Notes under the pieces: generated by a model | Told to the model about the DNA's origin: nothing | The model's database searches: none | What the model saw: the letters and a program-made list of their open reading frames with translations, nothing else | Program-made: the position numbers and the translations under genes | Part shown: piece by piece, positions 1 through 6,513 of the stretch | How positions within the stretch are numbered: the first letter of the stretch is position 1 | How the letters are laid out: the number at the start of each line of letters is the position of its first letter | Assembly: GCA_031273145.1 (NCBI GenBank) | Contig: JAISSL010000057.1 | Span: 1 to 7,547 of the forward strand | DNA length: 7,547 bases | Reading direction: 5' to 3' | Source of the DNA: Zoogloeaceae bacterium | GTDB taxonomy: Bacteria; Pseudomonadota; Gammaproteobacteria; Burkholderiales; Rhodocyclaceae

Positions 1-1288
1 TATCGCCAATCCAGACCGTCACCCGCGCCAGTTCCGCCGCATATTCGTTGATCTCCAGCCCCAGCACATTCTGCGGCCCCGTCCGCATATCCAGACTCGC
101 CGGCAAGCCGCATTCCGCCGCCTCTACGCGGGCGCGTCTTTCCACCTCCCGCAAGGCATTCAGCGCCAGAACCAGAAAATTGCCCGATCCGCACGCCGGG
201 TCAAGCACCCGAAACTGCCGCAACCGTTCCAAAAATCCCTCGTACAACAGAAGCGCCTTCCTGGGAATCTTCTTCTGCGCGACGGACATCGCCTGAACAA
301 TCTTTGCATGTACCTCCGCCCATTCCGCAAGCAGCGGCTCGGAAATCAATGGACGAATCAGCTTCTCAATCGTCCCGACATCCGTATAGTGCGCCCCCAA
401 CTGGGCGCGAGAAGCCGGATTCAGCCCGCGCTCAAACAGCGTCCCGAAAATGGTGGAATTTATCGCCCGCCAGTCCCTTTCCGCCGCCTTATGCAACGCC
501 CGATAATCGTCCGCCCGCAAGGCAGGAATCTCCACATGCAAAAACAGGCCGCCATTGAACCAGGCAATATCCTCACTGCCATATAAACCATCCGGCTCGC
601 CCATCGCCACAAACAGGCTCTGGATGCGTTCCGCCGCGCGTTCCGGCTTCTTCGCCGCCGCCGCCAGCGCGCGACTGAAAATCCCGGCAGGCAACAAACC
701 CTCGTCCTCGGCAAACATGCAAAAAAGACACTGCATCAAAAAATGCGCGACCTTCTGCGCCTCCTCGCCCCGCTCGCGCAGAGCCTTCGCCAGCTCGGCA
801 AACTCGCCCGCCACTTCCTCCGTAATCGCCGCCGTGGATTTTTCCGGCCTCAACTTTTTCGGCTCAATAAAAACCCACCTCAAGAGCTGGCGCTTTTCCG
901 CATCCTCCAGTTCCTCCAGCCGAACCGTATGCACCTCGTGCGGATAACCCGTAAAAGCCGTATGAATCTCAATGACGTTGCGGTCGCACACCACCAGCAA
1001 CGGCGGATTTTCAAGCGCTAGCGCATAATCGGTCAGTTGCTTCAAGGCCGCCTTCAGGTCGCGCCCCGGCTTCTTGTTCTCCCAACCAAAACAGTTGCGC
1101 TTCCACACGTCCGCCCAACCCTCGCCACCACTGGATTTCTTCGCGCCATATTCAAAACAGTAATTTTCCGGGTCGCGCGGCCTGGGAACCTCCAGCAAGT
1201 CGCACAGGTCATCAAAATAAGGCTGCGCCCCCGCCCGCTCTGACAGCGTATTCTCCCGCCAACGGGCAATAAAGGCTTGTGGTGTCAT
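1..1288 (-). CDS. MmeI-like fused restriction endonuclease/DNA methyltransferase, N-terminal 429 residues (partial)
   Basis: The frame is open from an ATG at 1288 to the left edge, so only the first 429 codons are present; relatives run to roughly 900-1,100 residues. Residues about 55-90 hold a D60-x9-E70-N-K72 pattern followed by PGRDLKAALKQL, matching the D-x9-ExK nuclease motif of the type IIL enzyme MmeI. The helical linker includes CLFCMFAEDEG, then IFGTLFERGLNP and LGAHYT (about 280-302), then SAM-binding motif I DPACGSGNF (D363-F371) and LGLEINEYAAELARVTVWIGD at the edge. Motif IV (NPPY) and the target-recognition domain would lie outside. The family modifies host DNA and cuts unmodified DNA with one polypeptide. 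The start is supported by AAAGGA five bases upstream, inside the end of ygiQ. An intact nuclease motif argues for a restriction enzyme rather than a methylase alone, but this is inference from a partial sequence. Confidence 0.9.
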   Translation of the reverse strand, partial: MTPQAFIARWRENTLSERAGAQPYFDDLCDLLEVPRPRDPENYCFEYGAKKSSGGEGWADVWKRNCFGWENKKPGRDLKAALKQLTDYALALENPPLLVVCDRNVIEIHTAFTGYPHEVHTVRLEELEDAEKRQLLRWVFIEPKKLRPEKSTAAITEEVAGEFAELAKALRERGEEAQKVAHFLMQCLFCMFAEDEGLLPAGIFSRALAAAAKKPERAAERIQSLFVAMGEPDGLYGSEDIAWFNGGLFLHVEIPALRADDYRALHKAAERDWRAINSTIFGTLFERGLNPASRAQLGAHYTDVGTIEKLIRPLISEPLLAEWAEVHAKIVQAMSVAQKKIPRKALLLYEGFLERLRQFRVLDPACGSGNFLVLALNALREVERRARVEAAECGLPASLDMRTGPQNVLGLEINEYAAELARVTVWIGD

Positions 1289-1290
1289 GA

Positions 1291-3321
1291 CTATCCTTTC
1301 TCTTTTGCGTATTTGCCGCGTTGCGCCAGTTCGCGCTTTTTGCCCCTGGCTTTTTCATTAAACGGGTTTACGGTTGGAACCAGATGCTGTTTGCCGTTGC
1401 CAATCAGGTCGCTATATCCCATGCGGTGCAAGGCTTCCCGCAGAATCGGCCAACTGGCAGGGTCATGATAGCGCAAAAATGCCTTCTGCAATTTGCGTTG
1501 TCTGCCCGTCCGCACTATCTCGACGGATTCGCTGCTCTCCGTAACCCGCTTCAGCGGATTTCTGCCGCTGTACCACATGGCGGTGGCAAGCGCCATCGGC
1601 GTGGGCAGAAAGGTCTGCACCTGATCGGGACGGAAACGGTTGCGTTTCAGCCAGAGCGCAAGATGCAGCATATCCTCATCGCTCGTGCCGGGATGCGCGG
1701 CAATAAAATAGGGAATCAGATATTGTTCCTTATCCGCCGCGCGGGAAAACTGGGCAAAAAGACGGGCAAACTGCTCAAAAGACGCCATGCCCGGTTTCTG
1801 CATTTTGGCAAGCGGGGCGCTTTCCGTATGCTCAGGCGCAACCTTGAGATAGCCGCCCACATGGTGCGTCACCAGTTCCCGCACATAGTCCGGCGAACGA
1901 ATCGCCAGATCGTAACGCACGCCGGAACCAATCAGGATTTTCCTGATGCCGGGCAGGGCGCGAGCCTTCCGGTAGAGCGCAAGCAACGGCGCATGGCTGG
2001 TTTCCAGTCGTTTGCAAATCTCCGGGTAGATGCAGGAAAAACGCCGACAGGCCGCTTCAATCGCCTTATCCTTGCAGGCAAGCCGGTACATGTTGGCGGT
2101 CGGTCCGCCCAGATCGGAAATAATGCCGGTAAACCCCGCCGTCCGGTCGCGGATAGCCTCAATTTCGCGCAGCACCGAGGCTTCCGAACGGCTCTGAATA
2201 ATCCGTCCCTCATGTTCGGTAAGCGAACAAAAAGTACATCCGCCAAAACAGCCGCGCATGATGTTCACCGAAAACCGGATCATCTCCCAGGCGGGAATGT
2301 TCGCCTCGCCATAATCGGGATGCGGCGCGCGGGCGTAGGGCAGTTCATAGAGGGCATCCAGTTCCGGCGTGGCGAGCGGCAAGGGCGGCGGATTGACCCA
2401 CACATCGCGCGCGCCATGCGCCTGTACCAAGGCTCTGGCGTTCCCCGGATTGGATTCCAGATGAAACAGGCGCGAAGCATGGGCATAAAGAGGGCGGGAA
2501 GTCTTGACCGAATCAAAGGCAGGCAGGCGCAGCACGGTTTTTTGCCGCGCTTCTGGCTTGCCCGCAAAGTGGATGGGATGCCCGCCTGCCTCTTCCAGAT
2601 GACTTTGGTCTAGCTCCCGCCAGTCCGCATCCGGCTTCCAGCCCTGCGCCACCACAAACGCCGTGCCGCGCAAATCGTGAATGTCCCGAATCGGCTCGCC
2701 TTGCGCCAGACGATGCGTCAATTCCACCAACGCCCGTTCGGCATTCCCGTAAATCAGCAAATCCGCCTTGGAATCCATGAGAATCGAGCGGCGCACGGTA
2801 TCGCTCCAATAGTCGTAATGGGCAAGTCGGCGCAGGCTCGCCTCAATGGAACCCAGCACCACCGGCACGCCCGGCCAGGCTTCTTTCGCCCGCTGCGCGT
2901 AGACCGTGGCGGCTCTATCCGGGCGTCGCCCCGCCAGTCCGCCGGGGGTATAGGCATCGTCCGAACGAATTTTGCGCTCGGACGTGTAGTGATTGACCAT
3001 CGAATCCATGTTGCCGGCAGTCACGCCAAAATAGAGATTAGGCCGCCCCAACTGCCGAAAATCATCCGCCGAGCGCCAGTCCGGCTGGCTGATGATGCCG
3101 ACCCGAAACCCCTGCGCTTCCAGCAATCGCCCAATCAACGCCATGCCGAAACTGGGATGGTCTATATAGGCATCGCCCGTAATCAGGATGACATCGCAGG
3201 AATCCCAGCCCAGGGCTTCCATGCCCGCGCGGGACATGGGCAGGAAGGGCGCGACGCCAAAACGCTGCGCCCAGAATTTCCGGTAGGAAAAGATGGATTT
3301 GGGAGAATGAATGGAAGGCAT
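1291..3321 (-). CDS. ygiQ: YgiQ family radical SAM protein (UPF0313)
   Basis: A 676-residue protein is recognised from its similarity to E. coli YgiQ: the N-terminus [29 protein letters not shown] and [12 protein letters not shown] follow the family closely. The radical SAM cluster motif is C358-x3-C362-x2-C365 (CFGGCTFC), preceded by SVNIMRG, which would bind a 4Fe-4S cluster and SAM. The C-terminal part ([15 protein letters not shown] onward) corresponds to the DUF3362 region and ends in a basic tail, as in relatives. The protein is presumably cytoplasmic; its substrate is not established. I chose the ATG at 3321 because it matches the start of family members. The same frame stays open to 3564, but those 81 extra codons lie in the RNase P RNA gene and show no family similarity. 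No strong Shine-Dalgarno sequence precedes this ATG. It lies 36 bp after rnpB with no clear terminator between, so read-through from the rnpB promoter is likely. Confidence 0.95.
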   Translation of the reverse strand: MPSIHSPKSIFSYRKFWAQRFGVAPFLPMSRAGMEALGWDSCDVILITGDAYIDHPSFGMALIGRLLEAQGFRVGIISQPDWRSADDFRQLGRPNLYFGVTAGNMDSMVNHYTSERKIRSDDAYTPGGLAGRRPDRAATVYAQRAKEAWPGVPVVLGSIEASLRRLAHYDYWSDTVRRSILMDSKADLLIYGNAERALVELTHRLAQGEPIRDIHDLRGTAFVVAQGWKPDADWRELDQSHLEEAGGHPIHFAGKPEARQKTVLRLPAFDSVKTSRPLYAHASRLFHLESNPGNARALVQAHGARDVWVNPPPLPLATPELDALYELPYARAPHPDYGEANIPAWEMIRFSVNIMRGCFGGCTFCSLTEHEGRIIQSRSEASVLREIEAIRDRTAGFTGIISDLGGPTANMYRLACKDKAIEAACRRFSCIYPEICKRLETSHAPLLALYRKARALPGIRKILIGSGVRYDLAIRSPDYVRELVTHHVGGYLKVAPEHTESAPLAKMQKPGMASFEQFARLFAQFSRAADKEQYLIPYFIAAHPGTSDEDMLHLALWLKRNRFRPDQVQTFLPTPMALATAMWYSGRNPLKRVTESSESVEIVRTGRQRKLQKAFLRYHDPASWPILREALHRMGYSDLIGNGKQHLVPTVNPFNEKARGKKRELAQRGKYAKEKG
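1294..1299 (-). promoter_or_regulatory. Ribosome binding site of the methyltransferase gene, inside ygiQ
   Basis: AAAGGA on the minus strand lies five bases before the ATG at 1288. It falls within the codons for the last residues of ygiQ (KEKG-stop). It fixes the methyltransferase start and suggests translation is coupled to ygiQ. Confidence 0.7.
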
Positions 3322-3357
3322 AATCGTGCATTTTACCCGCGCGCCGACAAAATCGGA

Positions 3358-3742
3358 TGGTGGGAGCCGCCCGATAAGCCGGGTTCTGTAAGGGTTTCCC
3401 CCGGCAGCCATTCCTCTGGGCTTTGCATTGCTGCAAGGCTCTAGCGACCTACCCGGAGCAACGCGGGCCGCGTCTTCAACTCCTGTTTGGTCTTGCTTCG
3501 GATGGGGCTTGCCCTGCCAGTCCTGTTGCCAGGACTGCGGTAGGCTCTTACCCTGCCGTTTCACCCTTGCCTGATCTCTTTCTCAAGAGCCATTGGCGGT
3601 TTATTTTCTGTGGCGCTTTCCGTCGCCTTGGGTCTTGCGGCGCAAGACTTATAGCGCCTGGCCGTTAGCCAGCATCCTGCCCTCTGAAGCCCGGACTTTC
3701 CTCCCTCCGCCAAAGCGGACAGCGACTGCCTGAGCGACTCCC
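3358..3742 (-). ncRNA. rnpB: RNase P RNA (bacterial type A)
   Basis: This is the catalytic RNA that, with the RnpA protein, removes 5' leaders from pre-tRNAs. Read on the minus strand it contains the universally conserved GAGGAAAGTCCGGGC near its 5' end (3703-3689) and CAGAACCCGGCTTATCG near its 3' end (3388-3372). Between them are AAACCGCC, ATCAGGCAAGGGTGAAA and GGTAAGAG blocks like those of E. coli rnpB. The ends form a P1 helix: GGGAGTCGCTC at 3742-3732 pairs over all 11 positions with GGGCGGCTCCC at 3372-3362, counting G-U pairs. The 5' end sits seven bases after a TATAAT. The 3' end is approximate within a few bases. ORFs overlapping this region on either strand are not genes. Confidence 0.97.
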
Positions 3743-3749
3743 GCCAGAG

Positions 3750-3779
3750 ATTATAGAGGAAAAGTAAAGTGGCTTTGAG
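3750..3779 (-). promoter_or_regulatory. rnpB promoter
   Basis: On the minus strand a perfect -10 TATAAT occupies 3755-3750, seven bases before the first base of the P1 helix of rnpB. The best -35 is a weak CTCAAA at 3779-3774 with 18-bp spacing. The -10 is convincing and the -35 is not. This is probably also the main promoter for ygiQ and the methyltransferase gene. Confidence 0.75.
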
Positions 3780-3861
3780 TTCTGGACGAATCGGGTTTGA
3801 TTTTCGGACGGAAAAAATACCGATTAAAAACCATTTGAAACTGCCTTTAAGGTACTTTCAC

Positions 3862-3890
3862 TTGCGTTGGTCGGGAAAAATTCCTATGAT
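3862..3890 (+). promoter_or_regulatory. Possible sigma-70 promoter for the tRNA-like pair
   Basis: TTGCGT (3862-3867) and TATGAT (3885-3890) are separated by 17 bp and would start transcription near 3897, just before the first tRNA-like element. It points away from the rnpB promoter. The -10 matches consensus at five of six positions and the -35 at three of six. Confidence 0.45.
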
Positions 3891-3902
3891 GGTTGTGAGG
3901 AG

Positions 3903-3980
3903 TGCGGGTAGCGTCAGAACAGGTATGTTGAGTATGGCGGTTAGTCATGGTCATGATGGGGTTCGAATCCCACGCCTGTA
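3903..3980 (+). ncRNA. tRNA-like element, copy A (78 nt)
   Basis: The ends pair as a 7-bp acceptor-like stem: TGCGGGT (3903-3909) with GCCTGTA (3974-3980), including three G-U pairs. Next to it GCGT/ATGT (3911-3914 with 3925-3928) can form a wobble-rich D-arm-like stem with loop CAGAACAGGT. A central hairpin (3929-3953) has 8 pairs, one G-G mismatch and the 7-nt loop CGGTTAG. A T-arm-like segment with TTCGAAT (3962-3968) carries an extra G on its 5' side. Order and total length match a tRNA. Against a real tRNA: an anticodon arm too long, no U before the would-be anticodon, a bulged T-stem and no CCA (the tail is TCCC). It could be a decayed tRNA, a tRNA-mimicking regulatory RNA or an RNA repeat. 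I do not recognise the family. The fold was made by hand. Confidence 0.5.
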
Positions 3981-3997
3981 TCCCTCATTTGTGTAGA

Positions 3998-4072
3998 GGC
4001 GGGTAGCGTCAGAATAGGTATGTTGTTCACGGGCAACCGCGAGCATGATGGGGTTCGAATCCCACGCCCGCC
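3998..4072 (+). ncRNA. tRNA-like element, copy B (75 nt)
   Basis: It has the same layout as copy A, 17 nt downstream. The acceptor-like stem is GGCGGGT (3998-4004) with GCCCGCC (4066-4072), 7 bp. The D-arm-like stem is GCGT/ATGT (4006-4009 with 4020-4023). The central hairpin at 4024-4045 has 8 pairs, an A-C mismatch and a GCAA (GNRA) tetraloop, so no anticodon loop is possible. The T-loop TTCGAAT is at 4054-4060. Compared with copy A, the acceptor pairs change together (T-A to G-C) or from G-U to G-C, so pairing is kept. The tail is CACC rather than CCA. No clear terminator follows. Confidence 0.5.
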
Positions 4073-4146
4073 CACCCTCATCCATTGAATAGCACATAGC
4101 GTTTGTCCTTTTCAATATGAATCCATCAAGGCAGGAAGGTTTTTCC

Positions 4147-4272
4147 ATGCTGAAAGCGGCAAGGCATGAAAGAGCGCAATTCGCCTGCGGCAAGAACGAA
4201 CCAGGCCATTCTTTGCCAACAGCATTATTGAAAATTGCTGGATTTGTCATGCGGCGGATAGAAGCGGTTTAA
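4147..4272 (+). CDS. Possible 41-residue small protein, unrecognised
   Basis: An ATG at 4147 opens a 41-codon frame ending in TAA at 4270-4272. The Shine-Dalgarno sequence AGGAAGG (4133-4139) lies seven bases upstream, one of the better ribosome sites in the window. The product begins MLKAARHERAQ and ends VMRRIEAV; it is basic, with a short hydrophobic stretch (LLKIAGFVM), not a clear membrane segment. It overlaps the presumptive argG promoter region, which counts against it. I recognise no family. It may be chance, or a leader ORF of argG. Confidence 0.22.
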   Translation: MLKAARHERAQFACGKNEPGHSLPTALLKIAGFVMRRIEAV

Positions 4273-4285
4273 GGAATGATAAAAT
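4244..4285 (+). promoter_or_regulatory. Presumptive argG promoter region
   Basis: Two readings compete. TTGTCA (4244-4249, five of six to consensus) stands 18 bp from TTTAAG (4268-4273, four of six). Alternatively TAAAAT (4280-4285, five of six) acts as a -10 with a poor -35. Just upstream an imperfect palindrome AGCA-N11-TGCT (4221-4239) includes ATTGAAAATT and distantly resembles an ArgR box. I would not call it an operator on this evidence. Confidence 0.4.
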
Positions 4286-4299
4286 GCGCCCTTTTCACA

Positions 4300-4315
4300 G
4301 CCGGTTTTCTCCGGC
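4300..4315 (+). other. Hairpin in the argG leader
   Basis: GCCGG-TTTTCT-CCGGC forms a perfect 5-bp GC stem with a 6-nt loop, 18 bases before the argG ATG and just upstream of its weak GGA ribosome site (4324-4326). No T-run follows, so it is not a terminator. A role in translation or RNA stability is only a possibility. Confidence 0.4.
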
Positions 4316-4333
4316 ACATGGACGGATCAGATT

Positions 4334-5563
4334 ATGAGCAATGTCAAAAAGGTGGTGCTTGCCTATTCAGGCGGGCTGGATACTTCGGTCATCCTGAAAT
4401 GGCTTCGGGATACCTACCAATGCGAAGTGGTGACTTTTACCGCCGATCTGGGGCAGGGCGAAGAACTGGAACCGGCGCGGCAGAAGGCGCTGCAACTCGG
4501 CATCAAGCCGGAAAACATCTTCATGGACGACCTGCGCGAAGAATTCGTGCGCGACTTCGTGTTCCCCATGTTCCGCGCCAATACGATCTACGAAGGCGAA
4601 TATCTGCTCGGTACCTCGATAGCCCGCCCCCTGATCGCCAAGCGGCTGGTCGAAATCGCCAACCAGACCGGCGCGGACGCCATCTCCCACGGCGCAACCG
4701 GCAAGGGGAACGATCAGGTGCGCTTTGAACTGGGCGCGTATGCCTTGAAGCCGGGGGTCAAAATCATCGCGCCCTGGCGGGAGTGGGATTTGCTCTCACG
4801 GGAAAAACTGCTGGCCTACGCCGAACAGGCGGGCATTCCCATCGAGATGAAGCACAAGGCGGGCGGCTCGCCCTATTCGATGGATGCCAACCTGCTCCAT
4901 ATTTCCTACGAGGGCCGCCATCTGGAAGACCCGGCGGCGGAAGCGGAAGAGGAAATGTGGCGCTGGACGGTCTCGCCGGAAAAAGCGCCGGATGCTGCCG
5001 AATACATTGACCTCGAATTCGTCCGGGGCGACCTCGTTGCCATCAACGGCGCAAAAATGCGCGCCCATGAATTGCTGGCAAAGCTGAACGAACTGGGCGG
5101 CAGGCACGGCATCGGGCGGCTCGACCTCGTGGAAAACCGCTATGTCGGCATGAAGTCGCGCGGCTGCTACGAGACCCCCGGCGGCACGATTCTCCTGAAA
5201 GCGCACCGCGCCATCGAATCCATCACCCTGGATCGGGAAGTCGCGCACTTGAAGGACGACCTGATGCCGCGCTACGCGAGCATGATTTATAACGGCTATT
5301 GGTGGTCGCCTGAACGATACGCCCTGCAAGCCCTGATTGACCACACCCAGACCCACGTCAACGGTACGGTTCGCCTGAAACTCTACAAGGGAGGCGTACA
5401 TGTCGTCGCCCGCGATTCAAAGGGCGATTCCCTGTTCGATGCGACCATCGCCACTTTTGAGGACGATGCCGGGGCTTACGACCAGAAGGATGCCGAAGGT
5501 TTTATCAAGCTGAACGCGCTTCGGATGCGGATTGCGGCGCAATTAAACGCGAAACGCAAATAA
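4334..5563 (+). CDS. argG: Argininosuccinate synthase
   Basis: This cytoplasmic enzyme joins citrulline and aspartate using ATP to give argininosuccinate, AMP and PPi, the penultimate step of arginine synthesis; the family forms homotetramers. The 409-residue product begins with the ATP-pyrophosphatase loop AYSGGLDTS (residues 10-18). It then shows [56 protein letters not shown] and [20 protein letters not shown], all family signatures. Near the C-terminal end, [11 protein letters not shown] and [10 protein letters not shown] are also typical. It belongs to the shorter (about 400 residue) subtype, not the longer one seen in E. coli. The start ATG is the family start; its Shine-Dalgarno sequence is weak (GGA, seven bases away). 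It is the first gene of a probable operon with ppnP and yajQ. Confidence 0.98.
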   Translation: MSNVKKVVLAYSGGLDTSVILKWLRDTYQCEVVTFTADLGQGEELEPARQKALQLGIKPENIFMDDLREEFVRDFVFPMFRANTIYEGEYLLGTSIARPLIAKRLVEIANQTGADAISHGATGKGNDQVRFELGAYALKPGVKIIAPWREWDLLSREKLLAYAEQAGIPIEMKHKAGGSPYSMDANLLHISYEGRHLEDPAAEAEEEMWRWTVSPEKAPDAAEYIDLEFVRGDLVAINGAKMRAHELLAKLNELGGRHGIGRLDLVENRYVGMKSRGCYETPGGTILLKAHRAIESITLDREVAHLKDDLMPRYASMIYNGYWWSPERYALQALIDHTQTHVNGTVRLKLYKGGVHVVARDSKGDSLFDATIATFEDDAGAYDQKDAEGFIKLNALRMRIAAQLNAKRK

Positions 5564-5584
5564 ACGGAAGAAAGGAAAAACAAC

Positions 5585-5905
5585 ATGGCGACCCAGCAAT
5601 TCGACAACGTTTCCGTGCTGACCCAGGGCAACGTCTATTTCGACGGCAAATGCGTGAGCCACACGGTAATTTTTCCCGATGGCGCGAAAAAGACGCTTGG
5701 CGTCATTCTGCCTTGCCTGCTCACCTTCAATACCGGCGTGCCGGAAGTCATGGAAACCGTCGCCGGCGCGTGCTGCGTGCGTCTGCAAGGCGAATCCGAA
5801 TGGAAACGCTATGGCGCGGGGGAATCCTTCCACGCGCCGGGGAATTCCAGCTTTGAGATTGAAGTGCTGGATGAGCCGTATCACTACGTTTGTCATTACG
5901 GTTGA
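5585..5905 (+). CDS. ppnP: Pyrimidine/purine nucleoside phosphorylase
   Basis: The 106-residue product matches the DUF1255/YaiE family of small cupin-fold proteins. E. coli PpnP, of about 94 residues, splits many nucleosides with phosphate into base and ribose-1-phosphate. Family features are [13 protein letters not shown] near the N-terminus, [23 protein letters not shown] in the middle, and the closing [16 protein letters not shown] with a C-terminal Y-x-C-x-Y-G (YVCHYG). A good ribosome site AAAGGA (5571-5576) stands eight bases before the ATG. The gene starts 21 bp after argG ends, with no promoter or terminator visible between, so the two are probably co-transcribed. It is slightly longer than the E. 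coli protein because of about ten extra N-terminal residues. The function is assigned by family only. Confidence 0.93.
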   Translation: MATQQFDNVSVLTQGNVYFDGKCVSHTVIFPDGAKKTLGVILPCLLTFNTGVPEVMETVAGACCVRLQGESEWKRYGAGESFHAPGNSSFEIEVLDEPYHYVCHYG

Positions 5906-5921
5906 GAGAAAGGAGAAACTC

Positions 5922-6416
5922 ATGCCTTCGTTTGATTTCACGTCCGAAGTGGACATGGTGGCGCTGAAAAACGCGGTCGACGTAGCCAGCAGGCAGATTG
6001 ACAATCGCTACGATTTCAAGGGGACGGCGGCCAAGGCTGAACTTGAGGAAAAGACGAAGGTCATTATCCTTACCGGCGATTCCGACTTTCAGCTTGACCA
6101 GATCAAGGACATCCTGTTTCCCGCGCTGGAAAAGAAGGAGAAGGAGAGCGTCAAACGCCTCGACCAGCAGCCTGTCCAGAAAATTTCCGGCAACAAGGTG
6201 AAGCAGGAATTGCGTATCAGGAGCGGCATCGAGACGGAACTCGCCAAAAAAATCGTCAAGCTGATAAAGGACGCCAAGCTGAAAGTGCAGGCTACCATTC
6301 AGGGCGATGCGGTGCGGGTGCAGGGCGCGAAGAAGGACGACCTGCAAGCGGCAATTTCGCTGATAACGCAAGGCATTACCGATTATCCCGTCCGCGCCGG
6401 GAACTTTCGGGACTAG
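5922..6416 (+). CDS. yajQ: YajQ family nucleotide-binding protein (DUF520)
   Basis: The 164-residue product starts [12 protein letters not shown] and ends GNFRD, the conserved ends of Yaj[37 protein letters not shown] and the length (E. coli about 163) agree. The fold in the family is two RRM/ferredoxin-like halves; members bind nucleotides, and some (in Xanthomonas and Pseudomonas) have been reported as cyclic-di-GMP effectors. Whether this one binds it cannot be told from sequence. The frame is open upstream to 5679, but that part overlaps ppnP out of frame. The ATG at 5922 has AAGGAG seven bases away and matches the family start. It lies 16 bp after ppnP. Confidence 0.96.
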   Translation: MPSFDFTSEVDMVALKNAVDVASRQIDNRYDFKGTAAKAELEEKTKVIILTGDSDFQLDQIKDILFPALEKKEKESVKRLDQQPVQKISGNKVKQELRIRSGIETELAKKIVKLIKDAKLKVQATIQGDAVRVQGAKKDDLQAAISLITQGITDYPVRAGNFRD

Positions 6417-6424
6417 CCGCGCCA

Positions 6425-6456
6425 GCGCAATTTCTGTTCAATCATGCGCGTTTTTT
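6425..6456 (+). terminator. Possible weak terminator after yajQ
   Basis: GCGCA (6425-6429) can pair with TGCGC (6445-6449) across a 15-nt loop, followed by G and six T residues (6451-6456). The T-run and position after the stop codon suit a Rho-independent terminator, but the stem is short and the loop large. Confidence 0.3.
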
Positions 6457-6470
6457 GCCCTTTCCCCGTC

Positions 6471-6490
6471 ATTCCCGCGCAGGCGGGAAT
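6471..6490. repeat. dRS3-like inverted repeat
   Basis: ATTCCCGC and GCGGGAAT form a perfect 8-bp inverted repeat around GCAG, flanked by CGTC and CCAG. This has the ATTCCC-N8-GGGAAT form of the dRS3 element known from Neisseria, and similar short repeats are dispersed in other proteobacteria. It sits 23 bp before the aroC start, so a hairpin would form in the aroC leader if transcribed from upstream. Confidence 0.75.
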
Positions 6491-6513
6491 CCAGTTTTGA
6501 TAATGGAAAACCC

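Larger units (their letters stand above)
3894..4079 (+). repeat. Tandem direct repeat of about 95 bp containing the two tRNA-like elements
   Basis: The two units share GGGTAGCGTCAGAA, then C or T, then AGGTATGTTG (3906-3930 and 4001-4025, one difference in 25). They also share an identical 25-base block from CATGATGGGG to CCCACGCC (3952-3976 and 4044-4068) and a trailing CCCTCA. Both are preceded by similar GTG..AGAG sequence. The 13 to 21 bases between the shared blocks are largely unrelated. Confidence 0.85.

Noticed and set aside
48..1243. Several plus-strand ORFs of 60-130 codons at the left end
   Set aside because: All are shadows of the open minus-strand methyltransferase frame, which has a continuous coding sequence with conserved motifs.
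1321..2613. 430-codon plus-strand ORF
   Set aside because: It is antisense to ygiQ, which has clear radical SAM motifs. The ORF product is rich in R, H, G and Q, as expected of a GC-rich shadow frame.
2677..3444. 255-codon plus-strand ORF
   Set aside because: It lies antisense to ygiQ and the 3' end of rnpB and shows no recognisable domain.
3903..4072. Two ordinary tRNA genes
   Set aside because: Overall length and T-loop fit, but copy B has a GNRA tetraloop where the anticodon should be, copy A lacks U33, both have an extra G in the T-arm and neither has CCA.
3894..4079. CRISPR array
   Set aside because: There are only two units, with structured tRNA-like arms and repeats interrupted in the middle. 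No regular repeat-spacer pattern or cas gene was seen.
3951..4250. 99-codon minus-strand ORF ending in GIRTPS
   Set aside because: It runs antisense across the tRNA-like repeats. GIRTP-type endings are a familiar artefact of translating T-arm sequence backwards. No family similarity was seen.
5679..5921. N-terminal extension of yajQ in the 245-codon frame
   Set aside because: It overlaps ppnP in another frame; the YajQ family begins at MPSFD with a good ribosome site directly before it.
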